NCBI GenBank assembly: GCA_944393005.1
Contig: CALXYO010000001.1
Coordinates: 1-64,000 of the forward strand
Direction: 5' to 3'
Length of the DNA stretch: 64,000 bases
Source: an uncultured Spirochaetales bacterium
Lineage (GTDB): Bacteria; Spirochaetota; Spirochaetia; Sphaerochaetales; Sphaerochaetaceae
Shown: one piece after another, positions 36,473-45,250 of the stretch
Position numbering within the stretch: position 1 is the first letter of the stretch
Layout: every line of letters begins with the position of its first letter
Made by a program: the position numbers and the translations under genes
Notes under the pieces: generated by a model
Databases searched by the model: none
Told to the model about the DNA's origin: nothing
The model's input: only the letters and a program-made list of their open reading frames with translations

Positions 36473-37381
36473 ATGAGAAGAAAACTCATTGGGGTACTGG
36501 TTCTCTCTGTTATGCTGTTGTTCTCTTTTACATCCTGTTCGCTTGACGGCATACTGGATGCAACACAGGGTAACAAATTCGGTCAGAATGGTAGCAGTGA
36601 GAGCATAAAATCGTTAGCAAATACAATAGCTAAAACACCAACAACAGAAGTTGACGGTGAATCTGTTATTACAGAAAATGAAGAAGAAGGAAAGAGTAAC
36701 TTAGATATTAGTAAAGTTTCCGGCTTTGAAAGTCTTGCAGATGCTGTGAACGATTTTATTAATCCTGATGCTGAAGAAGGATCTGGACTTGTTCTTGTTA
36801 TTGACTCAAATGTTGCAGACAGAATTGCAGAAGGTGGTCTTATTGCACCTCTTGAAGATAAAGCAGAGTTTAATAAAAACATAAACGATGCACTTTCAAG
36901 TAGTGGAAAGGAAGAAACTTTCGTAAATGAAATGAAAAAGGGTGTATCTCAAGATGTTGCCACAGCTGCACAGAATACAATGGCTTTGACAAACAGCCTT
37001 TTAAGTGAAGTAGTTTCAAATCTGGAAGATAGTGATGATGCGTTGTACAACGAACTTAAATCTACTTTGACAAATCTGCAGAAACAGCTCGAAAGCAAAT
37101 CAGATCCTGATAATGTTGGGTCAATTACCAGTGCAGATGTTCTTCAGGTTCAAATGGTTTCCAACTTAGTAACATCGGTCTCGTCAGTTATACCAGAAGA
37201 AGGAAAAGAAATTCAGCTTAATAATCCGGCAATCACAGATGCACTTAGTGAAATAAGACTCATTTCTAAAACTTCAAGTACACTCAGATCTGGCGGTATC
37301 AATGCTCTTAATCTTGGCAATCTTGCAGATCTTGTTCAGTCATTTGTAGATCAGGCAAGTGCAGAAGAGACTACAAACTGA
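36473..37381 (+). CDS. Putative lipoprotein, 302 residues
   Basis: Not assignable to a family. The N-terminus is a lipoprotein signal (MRRKLIGVLVLSVMLLFSF) with lipobox FTSC, so Cys near 22 would be lipidated. The mature part is acidic, Ser/Asn-rich and probably helical (SNLEDSDDALYNELKSTLTNLQKQLE). AAAGGGGA gives a good ribosome-binding site. The gene is clearly more AT-rich than its neighbours. It is followed after 11 bases by an outer-membrane protein gene, so the two products may work together at the outer membrane. Confidence 0.8.
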   Translation: MRRKLIGVLVLSVMLLFSFTSCSLDGILDATQGNKFGQNGSSESIKSLANTIAKTPTTEVDGESVITENEEEGKSNLDISKVSGFESLADAVNDFINPDAEEGSGLVLVIDSNVADRIAEGGLIAPLEDKAEFNKNINDALSSSGKEETFVNEMKKGVSQDVATAAQNTMALTNSLLSEVVSNLEDSDDALYNELKSTLTNLQKQLESKSDPDNVGSITSADVLQVQMVSNLVTSVSSVIPEEGKEIQLNNPAITDALSEIRLISKTSSTLRSGGINALNLGNLADLVQSFVDQASAEETTN

Positions 37382-37392
37382 GGAGGGGAGAC

Positions 37393-38646
37393 ATGAAAAA
37401 GTTTTTTATATTATTAATCGTAATTCTTGCAGTATGTTCTTCTCTGTTTGCTGCAAATAACATATTTTTGAACGATCCTGCCTATTCCACTGCACTTGCA
37501 TCTCCATTTATAAAAACAAGTGCAAGAGTTATGGCTATGGGCGGTGCCGGTATTGCTGTACAGAATAATGCAGACTCTCTTTACATCAATCCTGCATCTC
37601 TTGGTGCGAAAGGTTTAGTGTTCAATATTCCTAATGTTGCTGTAACCTTATACAACATCAAGAGCTATAATGATGAAGGAATCCTTGATACGATACTTGA
37701 TGATCCAACAGGAATCATGGATAATGCGGGTTCAATTGCAGGTGGTCTTCTTCAGTCTGATGTATTTAACCTTGGTAGAAACAAACTTGCAACAATTGAC
37801 GCTGGAATTGGCTTTAAAGCAGGACGGTTTGCCCTGGCTGTGGATACACAGGTTAATTTAAATGTCTATAATGATGACGGTAATCTTGATTCTCTCCAAA
37901 TTGTTCCTCAGGTAGATGTTGCCCTTACAACTGGTTTGGGACTACGTTTCTTCCGTGATAATGCAATCAATTTTGATGTTGGTTTTTCAGCTGGCTTGAA
38001 TCTGAGAGCCTTTACCAGAGCAGTGGACTATGACACTGTCATGGATATGTTTGAGAATGATAAAGATGTTGATGATATTCTTGGAACTTATACTACTGCT
38101 ATTGGCTGGGCAGTTCCTTTATCGCTCGGTGTTAATGTAAATTTCCCATTCGGCTTCACAATTTCTGCTGTTGCTTCAAATATAAATATCATCAATGGTG
38201 GTTATAATTATAAACAAACCAATTTTGATTTAATCAAAGATGACCCGATGGGTGAGATCTTCAGTGCGATCGGAGCTGATGAGTTCACGGCAAAGTCTGA
38301 CATGAACCTGGCTCTCGGTGTCGGCTGGGCTCCAGATCTCGGAGGCTGGGAATGGCTTGCAGATCCGACAGTTGCAATTGACTTTGTCGATCTTATCGGA
38401 CTGTTTGATGATTTCTCTCTCAATTCTTTCCTTGCAAGACTCAAGATGGGTGCTGAGATCAAACTCTTCAAGGTCCTCGAACTCCGCGGAGGTCTCAACG
38501 GAGGTTATGTATCACTCGGTCTCGGTGTTGACCTCTTCAAGGTCATTCACCTTGAAGCTTCCTATTACTGGAACGAATTCGGTGAGAATCTCGGTGACAA
38601 GGATGTCGATGCCTTTACAATCAGGGCGAACATCTTCTGGGAGTAA
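37393..38646 (+). CDS. Outer-membrane beta-barrel protein (UPF0164/FadL-like)
   Basis: A 417-residue protein with a signal peptide (FFILLIVILAVCSSLFA) and the N-terminal signature SARVMAMGGAGIAVQNNADSLYINPASL, shared by FadL/PorV-like and UPF0164 proteins of spirochaetes. It then shows alternating beta strands and a terminal aromatic strand (FTIRANIFWE), as expected for barrel insertion. It may import hydrophobic molecules, by analogy. Composition changes inside the gene: AT-rich up to about 38235, then close to the genome average. The gap to the lipoprotein gene holds GAGGAGGGGAG. Confidence 0.8.
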   Translation: MKKFFILLIVILAVCSSLFAANNIFLNDPAYSTALASPFIKTSARVMAMGGAGIAVQNNADSLYINPASLGAKGLVFNIPNVAVTLYNIKSYNDEGILDTILDDPTGIMDNAGSIAGGLLQSDVFNLGRNKLATIDAGIGFKAGRFALAVDTQVNLNVYNDDGNLDSLQIVPQVDVALTTGLGLRFFRDNAINFDVGFSAGLNLRAFTRAVDYDTVMDMFENDKDVDDILGTYTTAIGWAVPLSLGVNVNFPFGFTISAVASNINIINGGYNYKQTNFDLIKDDPMGEIFSAIGADEFTAKSDMNLALGVGWAPDLGGWEWLADPTVAIDFVDLIGLFDDFSLNSFLARLKMGAEIKLFKVLELRGGLNGGYVSLGLGVDLFKVIHLEASYYWNEFGENLGDKDVDAFTIRANIFWE

Positions 38647-38678
38647 AAGAGATACATTTTGTTCATCAATACATGGAG

Positions 38679-38707
38679 GAAGACCGCAGCAATGTGGTCT
38701 TCTTTTT
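38679..38707 (+). terminator. Terminator after the OMP gene
   Basis: Stem GAAGACC (38679-38685) with GGTCTTC (38696-38702), then five T. Confidence 0.85.
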
Positions 38708-38729
38708 CATTTAATGATATATTTTCCCC

Positions 38730-39551
38730 ATGTTCTCAATCAGTGTTTTGATAAAAGGCTTTGTTGTCGGTGCGACAATGATGGTCCCCGGGGTATCCGG
38801 AGGATCAATGGCGATGATTCTCGGAATATATGACCAGCTGATTTCATCAGTAAGCAGCTTCTTCAAAGATATGAAGAAGAATTTTATGTATCTTCTCCAG
38901 TTCGGCCTTGCTGGAATTATCGGAATAGTGCTGTGCGCACGGCCGATAATGGGAATCATAGACCGCTTTCCGGTAGTATCAATGTTTTTCTTCATCGGTC
39001 TTGTGTTCGGTTCCGTGCCGATGCTCTATAAAAAGGCAAAGATAGAAAAGCCCAGTCTGAAATACATGGTCTCATTCCTTGCAGGAGCGATAATAGTCGG
39101 AGCAATGGCATTTCTGCCGCAGATGAATAGTGCAGGCGTGGATGGAATGAGCCTGTCTGTGTTCTTTCTGCAGATACTCACGGGAATTGTTGTTGCCATA
39201 GGTTTCATCCTTCCCGGAATCAGTACCAGCTATCTTCTTCTGCTGCTTGGAACCTACGATTTCGTGATGGCATCCATTGCCTCTCTCGATATCCTCGCAC
39301 TTGTACCTTTCGTACTGGGTTTCATTCTCGGTGTGATTCTCCTGACAAGGATTCTGGAAATCTGCATGCAGCGCTATCCAAGCATAACATATACACTTAT
39401 ACTCGGGTTCCTCATCGGTTCCGTTTATACGGTCTATCCTGGAACACCTCAGGGAATGGAAATTCTGTATTCGGTAATTTCCTTTGCACTCGGCTTTGTT
39501 CTTATATATTTTGTTTCAGTAAAGGAGGCAGAACTGGATGAGAAGAATTGA
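38730..39551 (+). CDS. DUF368 membrane protein (PopT-type polyprenyl-phosphate transporter)
   Basis: A 273-residue polytopic protein. VPGVSGGSMAMILGIYDQLI near the N-terminus and the internal repeat LPGISTSYLLLLLGTYDFV are the duplicated DUF368 signature. DUF368 proteins have been shown in other bacteria to return undecaprenyl phosphate across the membrane, which would serve murein synthesis. No Shine-Dalgarno is evident before ATG 38730. It overlaps the next gene by 14 bases. Confidence 0.85.
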   Translation: MFSISVLIKGFVVGATMMVPGVSGGSMAMILGIYDQLISSVSSFFKDMKKNFMYLLQFGLAGIIGIVLCARPIMGIIDRFPVVSMFFFIGLVFGSVPMLYKKAKIEKPSLKYMVSFLAGAIIVGAMAFLPQMNSAGVDGMSLSVFFLQILTGIVVAIGFILPGISTSYLLLLLGTYDFVMASIASLDILALVPFVLGFILGVILLTRILEICMQRYPSITYTLILGFLIGSVYTVYPGTPQGMEILYSVISFALGFVLIYFVSVKEAELDEKN

Positions 39552-40032
39552 CAGGGACTGCACCTCGAATCCTGAAATCGTCAGAAGATGTCTGAAGCAG
39601 GCTCAGCTCCTCAATATAGCAGTGAATACTGATACTGTTCCGTATATCATTCCGCTGTGTTTCGGAGAAGAGGAGAAAGACGGCAGATACGTTTTCTATT
39701 TCCATAAAGCCAAGGAAGGGACGCTCAACAGTCTCATAAAAAAAGAATGTCTCTGCAGCTTTTCAATCACCGGACGGTGTTCTCTTTTCATGGATGAGGA
39801 GAAGAGAACATGCAATATGAACTATGCATCTTTCATCGGTAAGGGAAGAGTCTCTCTTGTTGAAAATGAGGATGAGAGAAACAAGGCAGTCAGGCTGATC
39901 ATGGAACATTACGACAGGGGGACCTTCAATCTTGACATGAGGGCAATGAGTGCGATTCTCATCTACAGAATCGATACGGATGAATATACAGTCAAGGCGA
40001 CAAAGGGATGGAGGGATGAAGAATGCTTATAA
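39538..40032 (+). CDS. Pyridoxamine 5'-phosphate oxidase-like flavin-binding protein
   Basis: A 164-residue split-barrel protein of the NimA/PNPOx-like group: RCLKQAQLLNIAVNTDTVPYIIPLCFGEEE and YFHKAKEGTLNSLIKKE are typical for FMN-binding small proteins. The substrate is unknown; some relatives reduce nitroimidazoles or bind haem. It overlaps the DUF368 gene at its start and tldD by ten bases at its end. Confidence 0.8.
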   Translation: MRRIDRDCTSNPEIVRRCLKQAQLLNIAVNTDTVPYIIPLCFGEEEKDGRYVFYFHKAKEGTLNSLIKKECLCSFSITGRCSLFMDEEKRTCNMNYASFIGKGRVSLVENEDERNKAVRLIMEHYDRGTFNLDMRAMSAILIYRIDTDEYTVKATKGWRDEECL

Positions 40033-41411
40033 GCCCTGATCTTATAAAAAAAGCACTGGATACCGCGCTTTCAACCGGTGCAGACTTTGCCGAGGTTTTC
40101 GTTGAGGAGAGTTTCAACAACGGTGTTTCGCTTGTTGATTCCAGAGTTGACAGCGTATCATCAGCCGTTATCTCCGGTCTTGGCATCAGAGTGTATTCAG
40201 GCCTGCGCAGTGCAAGCGCCTCAACCAGTGATCTGAGTGATGATGCCGTTATCGCAGCGGCAAGGAATGTCGCAGCCATAATCGGGGATGGAAAGAGAAG
40301 TGCTGAGCCTTTCGTACTGACAGAGAGAGTCAATACGAACATACACAGAATTGAAATTGTTCCTTCTTCCGTTTCCTCTCACGATAAAGCCCAGCTTGTC
40401 AGGAAGATGTGTCTGAGTGCAAAGTCATATTCTCCTCTAATCTCACAGGTCACTGGAACCTTTCTCGATGTTGACAGGAGAATCCTTGTTGCAAACTCCG
40501 GAGGACTTCTGACAGAAGACAGGCAGATACGCTGCCGCATGGCTTGTTCTGCAGTTGCATCGAAAGGCGGTGAAAGCCAGACCGGCTTCTGCGGTCCGGG
40601 ACGACGCATGGGTATGGAGATGCTGGAAAAAATCATAACTCCTGAAGAGATCGGCAGGGAAGCTGCCAGACAGGCTGTTGTGAATATCGAAGCTGATTAC
40701 ATTGAAAGCGGTGTATATCCCGTCGCGATCGAGAACGGATTCGGCGGTGTGATCTTCCATGAATCCTGCGGACATTCGCTTGAGGCAACACGTGTGGCTT
40801 ACGGCCTGAGTGAATTTGCAGGAAAGAAGGGCCAGCAGATTGCAAATGAGAAGGTGACTGCTGTTGATGACGGGACCATTGCCAATGCATGGGGATCCAT
40901 CAACATAGATGATGAAGGAACTCCATCTCAGAAGAATATACTTATTGAAAACGGCATATTGAAACGCTACATGGTGGACCGCTTCAACGGACGCAGGATG
41001 GGAGAGCCTTCAAGCGGTTCTGCAAGACGGCAGAACTATCAGTACACGCCGACAAGCCGCATGACGAATACATACATTGCCGCCGGCAATGACGAAGATG
41101 AAGACATCATTGCATCAATGGATGACGGTCTTTACTGTGCGAAGATGGGAGGAGGAAGCGTGAATCCTACAACAGGCGAATTCAATTTTGCCGTCACAGA
41201 GGCATATCGTGTGAAAGACGGAAAGATCGGCAGAGCCGTCAGGGGGGCGTCCCTGATAGGCAAAGGCAGCAGGATCCTCATGGATATAGACATGGTCGGA
41301 AAGCACATGCTTACAGGACAGGGAATGTGCGGTTCTTCTTCGGGATCCGTTCCGACTGATGTCGGACAGCCTCTTATAAGAGTAAAATCGATTACAGTGG
41401 GAGGAAGATGA
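40023..41411 (+). CDS. tldD: Metalloprotease TldD
   Basis: A 462-residue peptidase subunit with the zinc motif HESCGH (about 246-251). With TldE it forms a heterodimer that degrades unfolded or modified short peptides, known from microcin B17 and CcdA processing in E. coli. VANSGGLLTEDRQIRCRM and GGGSVNPTTGEFNF are family blocks. It is coupled to tldE by a four-base overlap. No peptide-antibiotic genes are visible nearby, so the role is likely housekeeping. Confidence 0.93.
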   Translation: MLISPDLIKKALDTALSTGADFAEVFVEESFNNGVSLVDSRVDSVSSAVISGLGIRVYSGLRSASASTSDLSDDAVIAAARNVAAIIGDGKRSAEPFVLTERVNTNIHRIEIVPSSVSSHDKAQLVRKMCLSAKSYSPLISQVTGTFLDVDRRILVANSGGLLTEDRQIRCRMACSAVASKGGESQTGFCGPGRRMGMEMLEKIITPEEIGREAARQAVVNIEADYIESGVYPVAIENGFGGVIFHESCGHSLEATRVAYGLSEFAGKKGQQIANEKVTAVDDGTIANAWGSINIDDEGTPSQKNILIENGILKRYMVDRFNGRRMGEPSSGSARRQNYQYTPTSRMTNTYIAAGNDEDEDIIASMDDGLYCAKMGGGSVNPTTGEFNFAVTEAYRVKDGKIGRAVRGASLIGKGSRILMDIDMVGKHMLTGQGMCGSSSGSVPTDVGQPLIRVKSITVGGR

Positions 41412-42751
41412 AAATGATCAGCATTGATATTCTTAAAAAAACTGTGGCAGAAGCCTGTGGCGCACTGACAGTTACGGACTGGGAATTCATTGCATCTTCA
41501 GGGACTTCCATCTCAGCTTCCATGATCAATGATGAGCTTGTGGAATTCTCATCCTCTCAGGATACTGGCATCACACTGCGTCTGATCCATGACGGAAAGG
41601 AGGGAAGCGTGACAAGCGACAGGGTCGATGAGGAAATCATTCCCATGCTTGTCAGAAAGGCTTATGAGAATTCTCTGATAAAGGAAACTGATGAGTCGTA
41701 CAGTCCTGAAATCTTCCATACAGATGAGAAATACCCTGAAAAGAATTCTCCTTCTTCATTTTCCTGCACCGCTGAAGAAATGAAGAAGGTCCTCTCTGCC
41801 ACTCAGAAAGCGCTTTTTGAAAGTGATGAAAGAGTTGCACAGGGAACCAGCAGTGATATCGCATCAAGCTGCGGTGAGAGCTTTCTCGAAAACAGCAGTG
41901 GACTTTCACTTTCAAACAGCTATTCATCCAGCTATATTGCAAGCCAGGTTGTTGTGAAAGACGGAGATGATGTCAAGACTGCATTCAGTGCGAAAGAGGG
42001 TGATGTCAGTTCTCTTGACATGAAAGATACGGTCTCAAAAGCCCTCTGCCGTCTTCATTCCGGCAGTGTTGAAAGCGGTGTGTACAAAATAATATTCTCA
42101 CCAGAATGCTTCAACATGTTCCTCTCTGCTTATTCCTCTGCCTTTTCCGGCAAGAACGCACTGCTTGGTCTCTCGCCTTATAAGGACAAGGTGGGAGAGC
42201 TGATCGCATCATCTCTTGTGACCGTCATTGATGATCCTCTTTATCCCGGCTATGCGATGCAGAAGACCTATGACGGTGATGCACGTCCGACATACAGGAA
42301 GGATGTCGTGAGAAACGGGAGACTTGAAACTCTTCTCTACAACAGACAGTGGGCCTTGAAGGCCGGCTGTGAGAGTACGGGAAACGGTGCCGCCACAAGT
42401 GCCGGCAGCGTGATCTCTCCTTATTCCTTCTATGTTGAAAAGGGGAATGCAACATTCGATGAGCTTGTGAGGGAATGCGGATGCGGCATCTATATAACCG
42501 CAATGAAAGGTTTTCATGCCGGAGCGGATCCAGTGAGCGGTGACTTCTCGATAGAATCGTCCGGTTTCATGATAGGGGACGGTAAAACAGGATGTCCTGT
42601 TGAAGGTTTCACCGTGGCCGGAAACTTCTTCCAGCTCCTTAAGGATATAAAGGGGATTGCTGATGATCTTGAGTTTGATGTGACGGTTTCCACCTTCAGA
42701 ACAGGCAGTCCTTCCATCCTTGTTGACAGCCTTTCAATTGCCGGAAAATAA
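41408..42751 (+). CDS. TldE/PmbA protein, partner of TldD
   Basis: A 447-residue paralogue of TldD that lacks the HExxxH zinc motif and serves as the structural partner. NSSGLSLSNSYSSSYI, NRQWALKAGCESTGNG and SGDFSIESSGFMIGDG fit the PmbA family. It starts inside the end of tldD and is followed by the tRNA-Thr promoter. Confidence 0.92.
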   Translation: MKMISIDILKKTVAEACGALTVTDWEFIASSGTSISASMINDELVEFSSSQDTGITLRLIHDGKEGSVTSDRVDEEIIPMLVRKAYENSLIKETDESYSPEIFHTDEKYPEKNSPSSFSCTAEEMKKVLSATQKALFESDERVAQGTSSDIASSCGESFLENSSGLSLSNSYSSSYIASQVVVKDGDDVKTAFSAKEGDVSSLDMKDTVSKALCRLHSGSVESGVYKIIFSPECFNMFLSAYSSAFSGKNALLGLSPYKDKVGELIASSLVTVIDDPLYPGYAMQKTYDGDARPTYRKDVVRNGRLETLLYNRQWALKAGCESTGNGAATSAGSVISPYSFYVEKGNATFDELVRECGCGIYITAMKGFHAGADPVSGDFSIESSGFMIGDGKTGCPVEGFTVAGNFFQLLKDIKGIADDLEFDVTVSTFRTGSPSILVDSLSIAGK

Positions 42752-42755
42752 TAAG

Positions 42756-42784
42756 TTGCCGAAAGTCTGACTTTCTGCTATAAC
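42756..42784 (+). promoter_or_regulatory. Promoter of tRNA-Thr
   Basis: TTGCCG (42756-42761), 17 bases, TATAAC (42779-42784). It begins five bases after the tldE stop. Confidence 0.65.
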
Positions 42785-42797
42785 TACTAAAGTTCGT

Positions 42798-42869
42798 GCC
42801 GGAATAGCTCAGGGGTAGAGCGGCTCACTCGTAATGAGCAGGTCAAGGGTTCAATTCCCTTTCCCGGCT
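42798..42869 (+). tRNA. tRNA-Thr (anticodon CGT)
   Basis: A 72-base cloverleaf. The acceptor arm GCCGGAA pairs with TCCCGGC with one A-C mismatch. The anticodon stem is GCTCA/TGAGC, with loop CTCGTAA and CGT at 42830-42832, decoding ACG. The T-arm is AAGGG/CCCTT around TTCAATT. The CCA end is not encoded. Confidence 0.92.
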
Positions 42870-42878
42870 TGATCTTGA

Positions 42879-42914
42879 AAGCTGGTTCTCTTGATATGGG
42901 GAATCAGCTTTTTT
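42879..42914 (+). terminator. Terminator after tRNA-Thr
   Basis: AAGCTG (42879-42884) pairs with CAGCTT (42905-42910), with further inner pairing, then TTTT. Confidence 0.75.
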
Positions 42915-42968
42915 CATACAGGAATATTCCGCAGCATGAGAAAAGTTCTGCAACAGGGATATTGTGAG

Positions 42969-42998
42969 TTGAATTTTCCGCCAGGGCACATGTAGAAT
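42969..42998 (+). promoter_or_regulatory. Candidate promoter of the G-tract lipoprotein
   Basis: TTGAAT (42969-42974), 18 bases, TAGAAT (42993-42998). The -10 overlaps one of two palindromic GAATATTC motifs (42922-42929 and 42995-43002). Confidence 0.45.
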
Positions 42999-43045
42999 AT
43001 TCCATAGAAAACTGTTCTCCCCAGCATTTGTAGTGAAGCGGTGAT

Positions 43046-43055
43046 GGGGGGGGGG
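43046..43055 (+). repeat. Poly-G tract (10 G)
   Basis: A homopolymer of ten G ends ten bases before ATG 43066 of a lipoprotein gene. It lies in the predicted leader and overlaps the position of the ribosome-binding site. It is the longest G-run I noticed in the window. Confidence 0.95.
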
Positions 43056-43065
43056 AGTATAGGAA

Positions 43066-43821
43066 ATGTCAGAATTATCGTTCGCAGGAAAAATCACTGC
43101 TGTTCTGGTTTGTGTCTTATTTTTGTTTGTATCCTGCGATATTTCTTTTGAAGATGAAATCGTTGATGAGGTTAATGTTTCTGTCAGCAGGGCGCTGGTT
43201 CCTGACTATGATGATATTGACTACAGCACTGTCACAATGACAAAAAACTCATCAGGAGCCCGGATAGTTTCATCTCAGTATACTGATGAGACATTTTTGT
43301 TTTCCACAGGTTCCTTCCTTGAAGGCATTTGGACAGTAAGAGCTGATGCCTATACGGAAAAGGAAAATGGAAGCTGTATCAGGGTTGCAACAGGAACCAG
43401 CTCCATCCGCATGGAGGCGGGAAAAGAATATGATGTTCATGTCGTAATCGACACATTTGTCATTCCTGATCTTACATTCACCCTTGTTCTTCCCGAAGGT
43501 TTTGATGATTCTCTGCAGAAGTTGTACGCAGTATGGACACTCAGCAATACAGAAGGTGGTGATGTATTCAAGATTGACTGGGAAAATGCATTTGTGCTGG
43601 ACAGGACAGGGAGTAATGATTTCAAGCTTTTAATTGACGCTGACAATCTGACAGGAAATCATGACAGGCTTGATATCGGAGAGTGGACGCTGAATATCAC
43701 CGTTGCGGATACGAATGATACATCTGCCCAGAAAATGGTCGGCAGCGGAAGCAGTGAGTTCTCTGTCAGACCTGCTGATGATCCGGTTGAAAAGGTTGTG
43801 GAAATTTCTTTAAGTGAATAG
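43066..43821 (+). CDS. Putative lipoprotein, 251 residues
   Basis: Family not recognised. A lipoprotein signal (KITAVLVCVLFLFVSC, Cys about residue 24) is followed by an acidic segment and a beta-rich domain with repeated Thr/Asp strands (YDVHVVIDTFVIPDLTFTLVLPEGF), perhaps an immunoglobulin-like or adhesin-type fold. A G10 tract just upstream suggests switchable expression. The only AGGAA motif abuts the ATG, so the G-tract may itself serve as the ribosome-binding element. Confidence 0.78.
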   Translation: MSELSFAGKITAVLVCVLFLFVSCDISFEDEIVDEVNVSVSRALVPDYDDIDYSTVTMTKNSSGARIVSSQYTDETFLFSTGSFLEGIWTVRADAYTEKENGSCIRVATGTSSIRMEAGKEYDVHVVIDTFVIPDLTFTLVLPEGFDDSLQKLYAVWTLSNTEGGDVFKIDWENAFVLDRTGSNDFKLLIDADNLTGNHDRLDIGEWTLNITVADTNDTSAQKMVGSGSSEFSVRPADDPVEKVVEISLSE

Positions 43822-43906
43822 CATCTGCTGATATGCGGATCCTCTGTTCTGCTTGACAATCTTCTCAAAAGCTGGTTTATGTCTGAACCATAATAATTGC
43901 AGATTA

Positions 43907-43940
43907 AAAATCGCGAAAAGCCTTTTCTTTTTGCGATTTT
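43907..43940 (+). terminator. Hairpin after the lipoprotein gene
   Basis: A 14-bp stem (43907-43920 with 43927-43940) with one G-U pair and a 6-base loop, ending in four T. Confidence 0.7.
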
Positions 43941-43991
43941 GGTGTATTTTAAAAATAGGAATTACAAATTTATATATGGAGGGCATGAATT

Positions 43992-44228
43992 ATGGGAGAA
44001 GTATATAACGGAAAAGTCCAGCCGATTGACATGCTTATACCGATAGTCACTGAAAGAAAACCAGGCCCTTCCGTTCAGATCGGGTCTCCGATCGGAAGTG
44101 ACGTAGCAGGTTACTATCAGTCGATATTGGCTGACGACTTCTATAATTATCTTTATTTCAACCAGTTCGCCGGATTTGACTTTGATGAGGAGTATGATCT
44201 TGACGAAGACGGCATGGAATTGTATTAA
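43992..44228 (+). CDS. Small acidic hypothetical protein, 78 residues
   Basis: Not recognised. Soluble, with a Pro/Gly-rich centre (ERKPGPSVQIGSPIGSD) and a strongly acidic C-terminus (DFDEEYDLDEDGMEL). GGAGGG at 43978-43983 gives a good ribosome-binding site. It lies eight bases before tsaD, so it is probably cotranscribed with it. Confidence 0.7.
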   Translation: MGEVYNGKVQPIDMLIPIVTERKPGPSVQIGSPIGSDVAGYYQSILADDFYNYLYFNQFAGFDFDEEYDLDEDGMELY

Positions 44229-44236
44229 CAGTTGAC

Positions 44237-45250
44237 ATGATTATTTTAGGAATAGAGACGAGCTGTGATGAATGTTCAGCAGCTGTTGTTAAGGATGGAA
44301 GGGAAATACTTTCGAATGTCATTGCAACTCAGATAGAGCTGCATAAGCCGTATCAGGGAGTGGTGCCGGAACTGGCATCACGCCTTCATACCGAGTGGAT
44401 AAGCCAGGTTGTCAAGGCCGCAATAGCACAGGCGGGACTTGAGAACAGCGATCTTGATGCCGTTGCCGTGTCGAACCGGCCGGGTTTGCTCGGCTCATTG
44501 CTGGTCGGCGTGAATTTCGCAAAATCTTTTGCGTATGCCCTTGATATCCCGGTGATAGGCATCGACCATATCAGGGCTCACCTTTATGCTTCGCAGATAG
44601 AAACTCCTCTTGATTATCCGTATCTCGGCGTTCTGGTCTCTGGCGGACATACCGTCATCTGCCGTGTTGACGGATATGATGATATCGATGTGCTGGGAAC
44701 GACAATAGATGATGCCATTGGCGAGGCTTTTGACAAGGTCGCAAAATTCTATAACCTCGGTTATCCGGGCGGTGTCGTCATCGACAGACTCAGCAAAAGC
44801 GGTGACAGCATGGCTTTCCTGTTCCCGGGACCGACGCTGAACCGCCAGGAGCATCCTTATGACATGTCATACAGCGGTCTCAAGACAGGGGTCATAAATC
44901 AGCTTGACAAATTCCGCAACGGGGAGGCTCCCGCAACACCTGAGAATATTGCCGCCTCTTTCCAGAGAGCCGCTGTCGGAATTCTCATGAAGAGGGTGAA
45001 GGCGGCCTTGAAGGATACCGGGCTGAAAAGAGTTTCAGCCGGAGGCGGTGTTGCTGCGAACAGTCTGCTCAGAAGTGAGCTGAAAGACCTGGAAAAGGGC
45101 GGCTACACCGTCACTTTCCCGTCTCTCAAGCTCTGTACTGACAACGGTGCGATGGTCGCAGGTCTTGCATACCGCTATCTCTGCGACGGTTTCCGTGACG
45201 ATGTCCATCTGACAGCAAGTGCCCGTGTTGCGGCCTTCAAGAAAGGCTAG
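44237..45250 (+). CDS. tsaD: tRNA threonylcarbamoyladenosine synthase subunit TsaD
   Basis: A 337-residue ASKHA-fold enzyme that transfers the threonylcarbamoyl group to A37 of ANN-decoding tRNAs, with TsaB, TsaC and TsaE. It begins ILGIETSCDECSAAVV. The metal-binding HxxxH is in IDHIRAHLYAS, and GGGVAANSLLR and SLKLCTDNGAMVAGLAY are family blocks. Length is normal. The start has no Shine-Dalgarno, so it probably relies on coupling to the small gene upstream. Confidence 0.95.
   Translation: MIILGIETSCDECSAAVVKDGREILSNVIATQIELHKPYQGVVPELASRLHTEWISQVVKAAIAQAGLENSDLDAVAVSNRPGLLGSLLVGVNFAKSFAYALDIPVIGIDHIRAHLYASQIETPLDYPYLGVLVSGGHTVICRVDGYDDIDVLGTTIDDAIGEAFDKVAKFYNLGYPGGVVIDRLSKSGDSMAFLFPGPTLNRQEHPYDMSYSGLKTGVINQLDKFRNGEAPATPENIAASFQRAAVGILMKRVKAALKDTGLKRVSAGGGVAANSLLRSELKDLEKGGYTVTFPSLKLCTDNGAMVAGLAYRYLCDGFRDDVHLTASARVAAFKKG

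Noticed and set aside
42789-42869. CRISPR or mobile-element signs near the tRNA genes
   Set aside because: No integrase-flanked repeats, no spaced repeats and no transposase. The Xer genes are core recombinases in the division cluster.
43041-43066. Upstream GTG/ATG before the G-tract as the true lipoprotein start
   Set aside because: Out of frame with ten G, and it would place a poly-Gly stretch before the signal peptide.
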